Shown piece after piece: positions 43,487 to 51,236 of a stretch of 64,000 nt of DNA. A program made the position numbers and the translations under genes. The notes beneath the pieces are model-generated. The model worked only from the letters and a program-made list of their open reading frames with translations, had not been told where the DNA came from and did no database searches. This DNA is from Reyranella humidisoli (GTDB lineage: Bacteria > Pseudomonadota > Alphaproteobacteria > Reyranellales > Reyranellaceae), in assembly GCF_019039055.1 (NCBI RefSeq), contig NZ_JAHOPB010000001.1, positions 2,046,001 through 2,110,000 on the forward strand. Direction: 5' to 3'. Position 1 is the first letter of the stretch. Each line of letters opens with the position of its first letter.

Positions 43487-44435
43487 GGATGACCTCGCCC
43501 CAGCGCTTGATCTCGGTCTGGATGTAGGCGTCGATCTCGGGGACCGTCATGACGCCGGGCTCGAAGCCGCCGGCCTTCATGCTCTCCGTCACGTCGGGAG
43601 ACTTCAGCGCCTTCTCGGTCGCGACGCGAAGCTTGTCCTTGATCTTCGCCGGCGTGCCGGTCGGCACCGCCCAGATCGACCAGGAGGTCACGACGAGATC
43701 CGGCGAGACGGTCTCGGCGAAAGTGGGCGTGTCCGGCAGGACCGTCGAGCGCTTGGCGCCGCTGGATGCCATCGGCTTCAGCTTGCCGGCGCTCACCTGG
43801 CCCATCAGCGAATCGATGTTGGAGATGACCATCGGCAGGTGGCCGGCCAGCACGTCGGCCGCGGCCGCGGCGGCGCCGCGATAGCTGATGAAGGTGATGT
43901 CGACGCCGGTCTTCTGCTTGAACAACTCCATCGTGAGCGTGGGCGACGTGCCGAGGCCCGACGAGCCGAAGGAATACTTGCCGGGGTCCTTCTTCGCCGC
44001 AGCGATCAGCTTGGGCAGCGTGTTGTGCTCGAAGTTCGGATTGCAGCAGAGAAGGTTGGGCTGCGTGCCGATCCAGGCCACGGTTTCGAGGTCGGTGACG
44101 GCATTGTAAGCCGGCTTGCGATACAGATGCGGCACCAGCGCGTGGCTGCCGATATTGCCCAGCAGCACCGAATAGCCGTCCGGCGGCGACTTGGCGACGT
44201 TGTCGGCGGCGATCGAGCCGCCGGCGCCGGTGCGGTTCTCGACCACGAAAGTCTGGCCGAACTCCTCGCTGAGCTTGACCGCGAGACGGCGGGCGATGTT
44301 GTCCTGCGAGCCGCCGGGCGTGAACGGGCAGACAATGCGGACATTGCGGTTGGGCCAGTCGTCGCCCTGCGCCAGGGCGAAGGTCGGCACGAACGGCAGC
44401 GTCGCGAGTCCTGCGGTGAAGTGACGTCTCCTCAT
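43461..44435 (-). CDS. Bug-family (TctC-like) periplasmic solute receptor
   Basis: This 324-residue receptor has a signal starting MRRRHFTAGLATLPFVPTFALAQG and the Bug motifs WPNRNVRIVCPFTPGGSQDN, VENRTGAGGSIAAD and SPPDGYSVLLG. AGGAAGGAAACGAC precedes the ATG at 44435. It leads a compact minus-strand operon (Bug, mug, DUF1254, SOD). Two Cys in a row (LLCCNPNFE) are unusual for a periplasmic Bug protein. Confidence 0.92.
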   Translation of the reverse strand: MRRRHFTAGLATLPFVPTFALAQGDDWPNRNVRIVCPFTPGGSQDNIARRLAVKLSEEFGQTFVVENRTGAGGSIAADNVAKSPPDGYSVLLGNIGSHALVPHLYRKPAYNAVTDLETVAWIGTQPNLLCCNPNFEHNTLPKLIAAAKKDPGKYSFGSSGLGTSPTLTMELFKQKTGVDITFISYRGAAAAAADVLAGHLPMVISNIDSLMGQVSAGKLKPMASSGAKRSTVLPDTPTFAETVSPDLVVTSWSIWAVPTGTPAKIKDKLRVATEKALKSPDVTESMKAGGFEPGVMTVPEIDAYIQTEIKRWGEVIRAAGIKAE

Positions 44436-44607
44436 GTCGTTTCCTTCCTGTCGGATTCTGTTTGGGGCGGATGATGCACGACCTGTGTCGTCGCGCCTAG
44501 GGGTTGGCCGGCCTTGCGGTCGCCGGTTCGGCATTCGATTTCGTCCTGAGGTTCCGCGGCCTTGTCCGCTCCCCGCCGTCGGGCATGATGTCGGCCGGGA
44601 GGACCAA

Positions 44608-45768
44608 ATGAAGACGATCGACAAGGCCGACGAAGCGCAGTTGCTCGCCACCATCGACCGGTGGATCGAGCGCGAGGTGGCGCCGCGCGTGAAGGAATTC
44701 GACCATGCCGACAAATGGCCGGCCGAGATCGTCGAGCAGATGAAGGAACTCGGGCTGTTCGGCGCCACGATCAGCCCTGAATATGGCGGTCTCGGCCTCC
44801 CGGCCACGACCTACGCCGAAATCGTGATGCGCGTCTCCTCGGTGTGGATGGCGATCACCGGCATCTTCAACTCCCACCTGATGCTGGCGCTGGCCGTCGA
44901 GAAGTTCGGCACGCCGCGCCAGAAGGAGCGCTGGTTGCCGAAATTCGCGACCGGCGAGATCCGCGGCGGCCTGGCCCTCACCGAGCCCGATGCCGGCACC
45001 GACCTGCAATCGATCCGCATGGTGGCGAAGCGCGACGGCAATGACGGCTACGTCATCAACGGCACCAAGACCTGGATCTCCAACGGCATCGAAGGCCATT
45101 GCTTCGCCGTGCTGGTGAAGACCAATCCCGAGGCCAATCCACGCCACACCGGCATGAGCCTGTTCATCACGCCCAAGGGGCCGGGCTTCACGGTCGGCCG
45201 CAAGCTCGAGAAGCTGGGCTACAAGTCGATCGATTCCGGTGAGCTGGTGTTCGAGGACTACAAGATTCCCGCCGATCACCTGATCGGCGAGGTCGAGGGG
45301 CAGGGCTTCGCGCAGGTCGCGGGCGGGCTGGAACTCGGCCGCATCAACGTCGCCTCGCGCGGCGTCGGCATCGCCGAGGGCGCGCTCCGGCTCGCGACCA
45401 GCTACTCCCAGATGCGCAAGACCTTCGGCAAGCCGATCTGCGAGCATCAGGCGATCCAGCTCAAGCTCGGCGAGATGGCCACGCGCGCCAGGGCCGCCCG
45501 CCTGCTGACGCTCGACGCCGCCGCCATCTTCGATCGCGGCGAGCGCTGCGACATGGAAGCCGGCATGGCGAAGTATTTCTCGTCCGAGGCGGCGCTGGAG
45601 AACAGCATCGAATCGATGCGCATCCACGGCGCCTACGGCTACTCCAAGGAATACGACATCGAGCGCCTCTATCGCGACGCGCCGCTGACCTGCATCGGCG
45701 AGGGCACCAACGAGATGCAGCGCATCATCATCGCGCGGCAATTGATCAAGCGGAACCCGATCTCGTGA
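44608..45768 (+). CDS. Acyl-CoA dehydrogenase
   Basis: This 386-residue flavoenzyme has the signatures ALTEPDAGTDLQSI and GKPICEHQAIQLKLGEMA, and the catalytic Glu in CIGEGTNEMQ near the C-terminus. It introduces a double bond into an acyl-CoA and passes electrons to ETF. GGAGGACCAA precedes the ATG at 44608. It overlaps the next CoA-transferase gene as GTGA, and a second CoA-transferase follows; the three probably activate and oxidise one carboxylic acid. Confidence 0.92.
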   Translation: MKTIDKADEAQLLATIDRWIEREVAPRVKEFDHADKWPAEIVEQMKELGLFGATISPEYGGLGLPATTYAEIVMRVSSVWMAITGIFNSHLMLALAVEKFGTPRQKERWLPKFATGEIRGGLALTEPDAGTDLQSIRMVAKRDGNDGYVINGTKTWISNGIEGHCFAVLVKTNPEANPRHTGMSLFITPKGPGFTVGRKLEKLGYKSIDSGELVFEDYKIPADHLIGEVEGQGFAQVAGGLELGRINVASRGVGIAEGALRLATSYSQMRKTFGKPICEHQAIQLKLGEMATRARAARLLTLDAAAIFDRGERCDMEAGMAKYFSSEAALENSIESMRIHGAYGYSKEYDIERLYRDAPLTCIGEGTNEMQRIIIARQLIKRNPIS

Positions 45769-46916
45769 GCATGAACGGCAAGCCGCTCGAAGGCATCCGC
45801 GTCCTCACACTCGAACAGTTCGGCGCCGGTCCCTACGGCACGATGTTCCTGGCCGAACTCGGCGCCGAGGTGATCAAGATCGAGGCGCCACAGGGCGGCG
45901 ATCCCTCGCGACAGGTCGGGCCGTACAAGCTCGGGCAGGACGACAGCGAGTATTTCCAGGCCTGGAACCTCGGCAAGAGGAGCGTGACCCTCGACATGAA
46001 GTCAGGGGAAGGGCGCCGACAGTTCGAGGCGCTGGTGAAGGGCGCCGACTGCGTCGTGAACAACATGCGCGGCACGCAGCCGGCGAAGCTCGGTATCGAC
46101 TACGAGAGCCTCAAACACCTGAAGCCGTCGATCGTCTGCCTGCACATCTCGGCTTATGGCCGCTACAACGAACGCAGGGATTGGCCCGGCTACGACTTCC
46201 TGATGCAGGCCGAGGCCGGGCTGATGGAACTGACCGGCGAGCCCGACGGGCCGCCGACGAGGGTCGGCGTCTCGATGATTGACAGCATGAGCGGTCTCAC
46301 CGGCATCGTCGGTCTCCTGAGCTGCCTGCTGCGCGCGCGCACGACCGGCAAGGGCTGTGACGTCGATACGTGTCTCTACGACGTCGCGATGCATCAGCTC
46401 ACCTATCCTGGCCTCTGGTACCTGAACGAGGGCGATGTCTCGCCGCGTGTGCCGCGCAGCGCCCATCTCTCATTGGCGCCGGTCCAGACCTTCCCGACGA
46501 AGGATGGCTGGATCTTCATCATGTGCATGACGCAGAAATTCTGGCTGAACCTGTGCGAGGTGATGGGCCGTGCCGACCTCGTGGCCGATCCGCGCTTCCC
46601 CGATCCGAATATGCGCGCGAAAAACCGCGCCGCCATGTCGGCCGAACTCGACGTGACGTTCCGCACCCGCACGACGGCGGAATGGCTCGCGTCGATGAAC
46701 GGGCTGCTGCCCGCCGCACCGGTCTATCGTCTCGACCAGGCGCTCGACAGTTCCTTTGCGCGCGAGACCGGCATGGTCTCGTCCGTGCCGCATCCGGTGA
46801 AGGGCGATCTGCGCGTTCTCGCCAATCCCCTGCGCATCGATGGGGAGCGGCTGGTGCAATCTGCGTGCTCACCGCTCGGCGCCGACAACGACTCAGTATT
46901 GGGCAAGTCGTCATGA
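45765..46916 (+). CDS. Class III (CaiB/BaiF) CoA-transferase
   Basis: This 383-residue enzyme shows LEGIRVLTLEQFGAGPYGTM, LGAEVIKIEAPQGGDPSRQ and the catalytic Asp in RRDWPGYDFLMQAEAGLM. Class III enzymes move CoA between carboxylic acids. It starts with a GTG overlapping the dehydrogenase stop and ends with an ATGA overlap into the next CoA-transferase. The two transferases differ strongly, so they are not recent copies; they could act as a heterodimer or on successive acids. Confidence 0.92.
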   Translation: MSMNGKPLEGIRVLTLEQFGAGPYGTMFLAELGAEVIKIEAPQGGDPSRQVGPYKLGQDDSEYFQAWNLGKRSVTLDMKSGEGRRQFEALVKGADCVVNNMRGTQPAKLGIDYESLKHLKPSIVCLHISAYGRYNERRDWPGYDFLMQAEAGLMELTGEPDGPPTRVGVSMIDSMSGLTGIVGLLSCLLRARTTGKGCDVDTCLYDVAMHQLTYPGLWYLNEGDVSPRVPRSAHLSLAPVQTFPTKDGWIFIMCMTQKFWLNLCEVMGRADLVADPRFPDPNMRAKNRAAMSAELDVTFRTRTTAEWLASMNGLLPAAPVYRLDQALDSSFARETGMVSSVPHPVKGDLRVLANPLRIDGERLVQSACSPLGADNDSVLGKSS

Positions 46917-48019
46917 AGCTTCAGGGCATCAAGGTCGTCGATCTCTCCTGGTTCCTGCCGGGACCGTATCTCACCACGTCGCTGGCCGACCACGGCGCCG
47001 AGGTGATCAAGGTCGAGCCGCCGGGCGAGGGCGATCCCGGTCGCCACATCCTGCCACCCGACGCGCGCACCTCGGTGTTCTTCCGCAACATGGGGCGCGG
47101 CAAGAAGAGCGTCGTGCTCGACCTCAAGAGCGAGCAGGGCCGCGCCGATCTGTTCCGCCTGGCCTGCGAGGCCGACGTGCTGGTCGAATCGTTCCGCCCC
47201 GGTGTCGCCGCGCGCTTCGGCATCGGCTACGACGCCGTCGCCGCGAAGAACCCGGGCATCGTCTATTGCTCGATCAGCGCCTTCGGCCAGGACGGCGCCT
47301 ATCCCGGCCGCGCGGCGCACGATCTCGCGCTCGAAGCCATGACTGGCGTGCTGAGCCTGACCCTGGGCGATGACGGCCGGCCGGCGATCCCCGGCATCCC
47401 CGTCGCCGATCTCGTCAGTGGTCTCCATGGTCTCGCGGGCGTCCTGATGGCGCTGCTGCGCCGCAAGGACACCGGTCGCGGCGACTATATCGACGTCTCG
47501 ATGCACGAATCGCTGATAGCCTCCTGCGCCAACGTGGTCGGCACGACCTTCGCCGAGAACAAGGCGCCCGACGTGAAGCAGCAGCGCACGACCGGCGGCT
47601 CGGCCTTCTACCGCGTCTACGATACGTCCGACGGCCGCCAGCTCGTGATTGCGGGCCAGGAGATGAAGTTCATCAAGAACCTGCTGGGTGCGCTCGGCAG
47701 ACCCGAGATGGCCCCTCTCTGCGAATGGCCCGGCGCTCACCAGAAGCCTGTGTCGGATTTCCTCGAAGCGACCTTCAAGGCCAAGCCGCTGGCCCACTGG
47801 ATGGAGTATCTCGCCACGCTCGACATCTGCTACGGCCCGGTCAACACGCTCCCCGAAGCCATCGCCGACGCCAACCTGCAGAAGCGAGGCTTCATGGTGA
47901 CGGACAACGAAGGCCGCCTCCACTTCGGCCCCGTCGTCCGCTTCAAGAACGAACCATCGAGCCCCGTCTATCGCGAACCGCTGCTCGGGGAGCATACGGA
48001 CGAGGTGCTGAAGCGTTAG
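46913..48019 (+). CDS. Class III (CaiB/BaiF) CoA-transferase
   Basis: This 368-residue protein has the family frame (LQGIKVVDLSWFLPGPYLTT, HGAEVIKVEPPGEGDPGR) and the Asp region GRAAHDLALEAMTGVLSLT. The more usual GYD is AHD here, as in the alpha-methylacyl-CoA racemase branch of the family, so a racemase role is possible. The ATG overlaps the preceding stop (ATGA). A long palindromic element follows the stop and likely ends transcription. Confidence 0.9.
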   Translation: MKLQGIKVVDLSWFLPGPYLTTSLADHGAEVIKVEPPGEGDPGRHILPPDARTSVFFRNMGRGKKSVVLDLKSEQGRADLFRLACEADVLVESFRPGVAARFGIGYDAVAAKNPGIVYCSISAFGQDGAYPGRAAHDLALEAMTGVLSLTLGDDGRPAIPGIPVADLVSGLHGLAGVLMALLRRKDTGRGDYIDVSMHESLIASCANVVGTTFAENKAPDVKQQRTTGGSAFYRVYDTSDGRQLVIAGQEMKFIKNLLGALGRPEMAPLCEWPGAHQKPVSDFLEATFKAKPLAHWMEYLATLDICYGPVNTLPEAIADANLQKRGFMVTDNEGRLHFGPVVRFKNEPSSPVYREPLLGEHTDEVLKR

Positions 48020-48041
48020 CGTAGCGATTTATTCGTTGCAG

Positions 48042-48141
48042 TAAGGATCCCTTACTTCGTTCGGGATGACACCGTTTCCGCATCGACGCACTGCGCCAAT
48101 CTCAACAATGGTGTCATCCCGAACGAAGTGAGGGATCCTTA
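48042..48141. repeat. 100-bp palindromic intergenic element (TTCGTTCGGGATGAC type)
   Basis: Arms at 48042-48073 and 48110-48141 are 32 bp with one mismatch. The 36-bp middle is related to the middle of the element at 55482, but inverted, so the two copies lie in opposite orientation. It sits between two convergent genes (CoA-transferase and acyl-CoA dehydrogenase) and can act as a two-way terminator. Confidence 0.88.
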
Positions 48142-48163
48142 GCTGTGTGTGATTGCGAAGGGA

Positions 48164-49954
48164 TTAGCCCACCAACGCCGCCGCCTTCGCCAGCGGCACC
48201 GGCGCGTCGTCGAGGAGGAGGTTGATGGCTTCCTCTTCCCAGCCCTGCTCGCCGAGCGACAGCGGGTCCTGCGGGGCGAGGCGATGCTCGATGACGAGGC
48301 GTGACAGCAAGAGACGGCGGGCGTCGCCGCCTTGGGCGCCCAGCGTTGCGCCTTCCCAGGCGAGGAGGGCGGCCGTCGTCGCGTGATAGAGCGCGCCGGC
48401 GGCGAGGCGGGAGCGCCTTTCCTGTTTGGGATCGGCGGCCACCGCCTCGACGAAGCGTTCGACGCGATCGAGCGTGGCGCCCAGCAGGCCCTTGTACTGG
48501 CCTGGCAGGGCGCCGCTCGGCTCGTACTTCGCCTTGAGCGCGGCGGACAGCGTCTTGTGGCCGCCGGATTTGCCGACGGCGCGCTGCACCACGTCCAGCG
48601 CGTTGATGTTGGAGGTGCCCTCCCAGATCGTGCCGATCTGGGCGTCGCGCACCAGGCGCGCGGTCACCCATTCCTCGATGTAGCCGATGCCGCCGCGGAC
48701 CTCGAGGGCGGCACTGGCGACCGGGATGTTGTCGCGGCAGGCGCGGAACTTGTAGACCGGTGTGAGGATCCGCAGCAGGTTCGCGGCGTCCTTGTCGCCC
48801 TTATCAGCGCGGCCCATCGCGTCTGCCGAGAAGGCGTACATCGACAGCGCCTGCTCGGTCGGCAGCATGATCTTCATGAGCTGCCGGCGCAGCAGCGGAT
48901 ATTCCGAGGTGGGTTTGCCGAAAGCGCGTCGGCCTCGGGCGGCGGCCAGCGCCTCGTTGAGACAGCGGCGCATCATCGAGGCGGCACGCACGCCATGGCT
49001 CAGCCGCGACAGGTTGACCTGGCTCATCATCTGCTTGAAGCCATGGTTCACGTCGCCGACCAGATAGGCGGTGGCGCCGTCGAGCACGATCTCACCCGAC
49101 GCCATGGAGCGCGTGCCGAGCTTGTCCTTCAGCCGCACGATCCGGTAGCTGTTGCGCGAGCCGTCCTCGAGGCGCCGCGGCAGGGCGAACATCGCGAGCC
49201 CCCGGGTGCCCGGCGCCGCGCCGCGCGGGCGCGCGAGGATCAGCGCCAGGTCGGCGTCGGCATGGCTGCAGAACCATTTCTGACCGTAGATTTTCCAGCG
49301 CTCGATGCCGTCGGCGCCGACGCCGATGCGCTCGGCCTCGGTCTCCAGCGCGCCGACGTCGGAGCCGCCGGCCTTCTCCGTCATCAGCTGCGCGCCCTTC
49401 ATCATGCGGGCCGGGTCCTGGCTCAGCAGCCGGTCCATCAGGAGGTGCTTCAGCTCGGGCGAGGCGTGCGTCTTCATGGTGAAGTTCGACGTGTCCGACA
49501 TCGAGACCGGGCACATCAGGCCGAATTCGCCCTGCACGAAGAGATAGGTGAAGGCGTACTTCACCAGCGGGTGTGCCGGCTCCGTCAGGCCGAGCACGCC
49601 GGCGCGATGGCTCATCGCGTGCAGGCCGAATTCCTCGTAGGCGATCTTCTCCATCTCGCGATAGGCGGGATGGTAGTCGATCCAGTCCTCGTCGCGGCCG
49701 AACCGGTCGCGCGGCTGCAGCACCGGCGGATGCTTGTCTGCGATCATCGCCAGTTCGTCGAGGCGGCCGCCGGCCAGTTCGCCCAGCCGCTCGAAATGCG
49801 GCGTCATCTGCGCGCGCAGGCCGGGTTCCATGTAGAGCCGCAACAGGTCCTGTAATTGCCGGTCGATCGCATAGAAGTTCTGCCCGTGGACGTCAGGGGC
49901 GATGTGGTGCGCGCCGTGCGGCCCCCTGTTCAGGTCGTGAGTCATGTCGGGCAT
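48164..49954 (-). CDS. Acyl-CoA dehydrogenase, long AidB/DmdC-like form
   Basis: At 596 residues this is longer than standard acyl-CoA dehydrogenases by about 200, with an extended N-terminus and a C-terminal helical domain (from about residue 470). The core shows LMTEKAGGSDVGALET, the FAD/substrate segment RLSHGVRAASMMRRCL and the EGTSNINALDV motif with the catalytic Glu. The layout resembles AidB and the DmdC-type enzymes. GGAGGAAAAC precedes the ATG. It stands alone; the substrate is unknown. Confidence 0.88.
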   Translation of the reverse strand: MPDMTHDLNRGPHGAHHIAPDVHGQNFYAIDRQLQDLLRLYMEPGLRAQMTPHFERLGELAGGRLDELAMIADKHPPVLQPRDRFGRDEDWIDYHPAYREMEKIAYEEFGLHAMSHRAGVLGLTEPAHPLVKYAFTYLFVQGEFGLMCPVSMSDTSNFTMKTHASPELKHLLMDRLLSQDPARMMKGAQLMTEKAGGSDVGALETEAERIGVGADGIERWKIYGQKWFCSHADADLALILARPRGAAPGTRGLAMFALPRRLEDGSRNSYRIVRLKDKLGTRSMASGEIVLDGATAYLVGDVNHGFKQMMSQVNLSRLSHGVRAASMMRRCLNEALAAARGRRAFGKPTSEYPLLRRQLMKIMLPTEQALSMYAFSADAMGRADKGDKDAANLLRILTPVYKFRACRDNIPVASAALEVRGGIGYIEEWVTARLVRDAQIGTIWEGTSNINALDVVQRAVGKSGGHKTLSAALKAKYEPSGALPGQYKGLLGATLDRVERFVEAVAADPKQERRSRLAAGALYHATTAALLAWEGATLGAQGGDARRLLLSRLVIEHRLAPQDPLSLGEQGWEEEAINLLLDDAPVPLAKAAALVG

Positions 49955-49980
49955 GTTTTCCTCCGTCTTTTCTTCTCGCG

Positions 49981-50715
49981 TTATCGCCAGCCCTGCTTCA
50001 GGACGCGGGCCACGTAAGGCGGCACGGTCTCGGTGGCGGGCCCATAAATGTGTTCGTGGAACAGGCTCTTGCTGTCGGTCGGTTCGAGGTTGAGCTGAAC
50101 CGTCCGGGCGCGCGGCACGTGGCGGCGGACATGCAGGACGAAGCCGGCAGCGGGATAGACTTCGCCCGACGTGCCGATCGCCAGGAACAGGCCGCAGCGT
50201 TCCAGGACCTCGTAGATCTCTTCGAGATGCATCGGCATCTCGCCGAACCAGACGATGTTGGGCCGCAGTTCGCCCACGGCATTGCAGGCGGGGCAGACCG
50301 AGGTCGGTGTCAGGTCCTGCTCGGACTCAAACACCGTGCTGCACGCCATGCAGCGGATCTCGCCGTCTCGCCCGTGCATATGGATCACCCGCTTCGAGCC
50401 TGCCTGTTCGTGCAGCAGATCGATGTTCTGGGTGATGACGGTGACCTCGCCCTCGTATTCGCGCTCCAGCTGCGCCAGCGCCCGGTGGGCTTCGTTGGGG
50501 TGGATGTCGGCTGCGCGGAACAGGCTGCGTGTCTCGTTGTAGAAGTCGAGCACCTTCTTCTTGTCGCGGTGCCAGGCTTCCAGGGTCGCGACCTCCTCGA
50601 GATTGACCCGGCTCCACAGTCCGTCCGCGTCGCGGAACGTATCGATTCCGCTTTCCTTGGAGATGCCGGCGCCGGTCAGCACGGCGATGCCCGGCGGGAA
50701 GAAATCCTGGTGCAT
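49981..50715 (-). CDS. cobB: Sirtuin NAD-dependent protein deacylase
   Basis: This 244-residue sirtuin has LTGAGISKESGIDTFR (NAD), TQNIDLLHEQAG, the catalytic His114 (IHMHG) and four zinc Cys (122, 125, 141, 144). It removes acyl groups from protein lysines. In CobB a Tyr-x-x-Arg pair gives desuccinylase activity; here the stretch is Tyr59-Asn-Glu-Thr62-Arg63, so Arg is one place late and the specificity is uncertain. It is divergent from the phosphatase gene, with an inverted repeat CTAGC-N5-GCTAG (50725-50739) between. Confidence 0.9.
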   Translation of the reverse strand: MHQDFFPPGIAVLTGAGISKESGIDTFRDADGLWSRVNLEEVATLEAWHRDKKKVLDFYNETRSLFRAADIHPNEAHRALAQLEREYEGEVTVITQNIDLLHEQAGSKRVIHMHGRDGEIRCMACSTVFESEQDLTPTSVCPACNAVGELRPNIVWFGEMPMHLEEIYEVLERCGLFLAIGTSGEVYPAAGFVLHVRRHVPRARTVQLNLEPTDSKSLFHEHIYGPATETVPPYVARVLKQGWR

Positions 50716-50750
50716 GCCCTCAATCTAGCGCCGTGCTAGGGTCGGCGACC

Positions 50751-51236
50751 ATGACCATTGGCATCCTGTTCGTCTGCACTGCAAATCTCTGCCGCTCCCC
50801 CACGGCCGAAGGCGTATTCCGCTCGCTTGTCACCAAGGCGGGCCTCGCCGAGGCTTTCGAGATCGATTCGGCTGGCACTGGCGCCAGCCATGTCGGGCAG
50901 CCGCCTACGCCGGCGGCGATCGATGCGGCTGCGGCGCGGGGCTACGACATCACCGGAATCCGGGCCCGCCAGATCACGAGCGAGGATATCGAGCGCTTCG
51001 ACTATGTCCTGGGGATGACCCGAGGGCATCTGGCCGAGATGCGCTGGCTGGCGCCGCGCGATTTCGCCGACAAGCCGCAACTGCTGATGAACTATGCCCC
51101 GCCGCTCGGCATCCTCGATATTCCGGACCCCTTCGGCGGGACCACGGACGACTACGAGCGTGCGATCGGCCTGATCGAGTCCGCCACGCGCGGCCTGCTG
51201 GCCCGGCTGACACCGCAGGTCAAAAGGGCCATTTGA
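50751..51236 (+). CDS. Low-molecular-weight protein tyrosine phosphatase family protein
   Basis: This 161-residue enzyme has the P-loop Cys9-x5-Arg15 (VCTANLCRSPTAEG) and the general-acid region DIPDPFGG. It dephosphorylates protein tyrosines or small phosphoesters in the cytosol. The typical DPY is DPF here, a frequent bacterial variant. The ATG at 50751 is used because the P-loop must lie close to the N-terminus. It overlaps the dimethylformamidase-like gene by 17 bases, tail to tail. Confidence 0.9.
   Translation: MTIGILFVCTANLCRSPTAEGVFRSLVTKAGLAEAFEIDSAGTGASHVGQPPTPAAIDAAAARGYDITGIRARQITSEDIERFDYVLGMTRGHLAEMRWLAPRDFADKPQLLMNYAPPLGILDIPDPFGGTTDDYERAIGLIESATRGLLARLTPQVKRAI

Noticed and set aside
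48042..48141. Insertion sequence or miniature transposon end pair
   Set aside because: No transposase, and I see no target-site duplication; the position between convergent genes and the palindromic form fit a dispersed intergenic repeat better.
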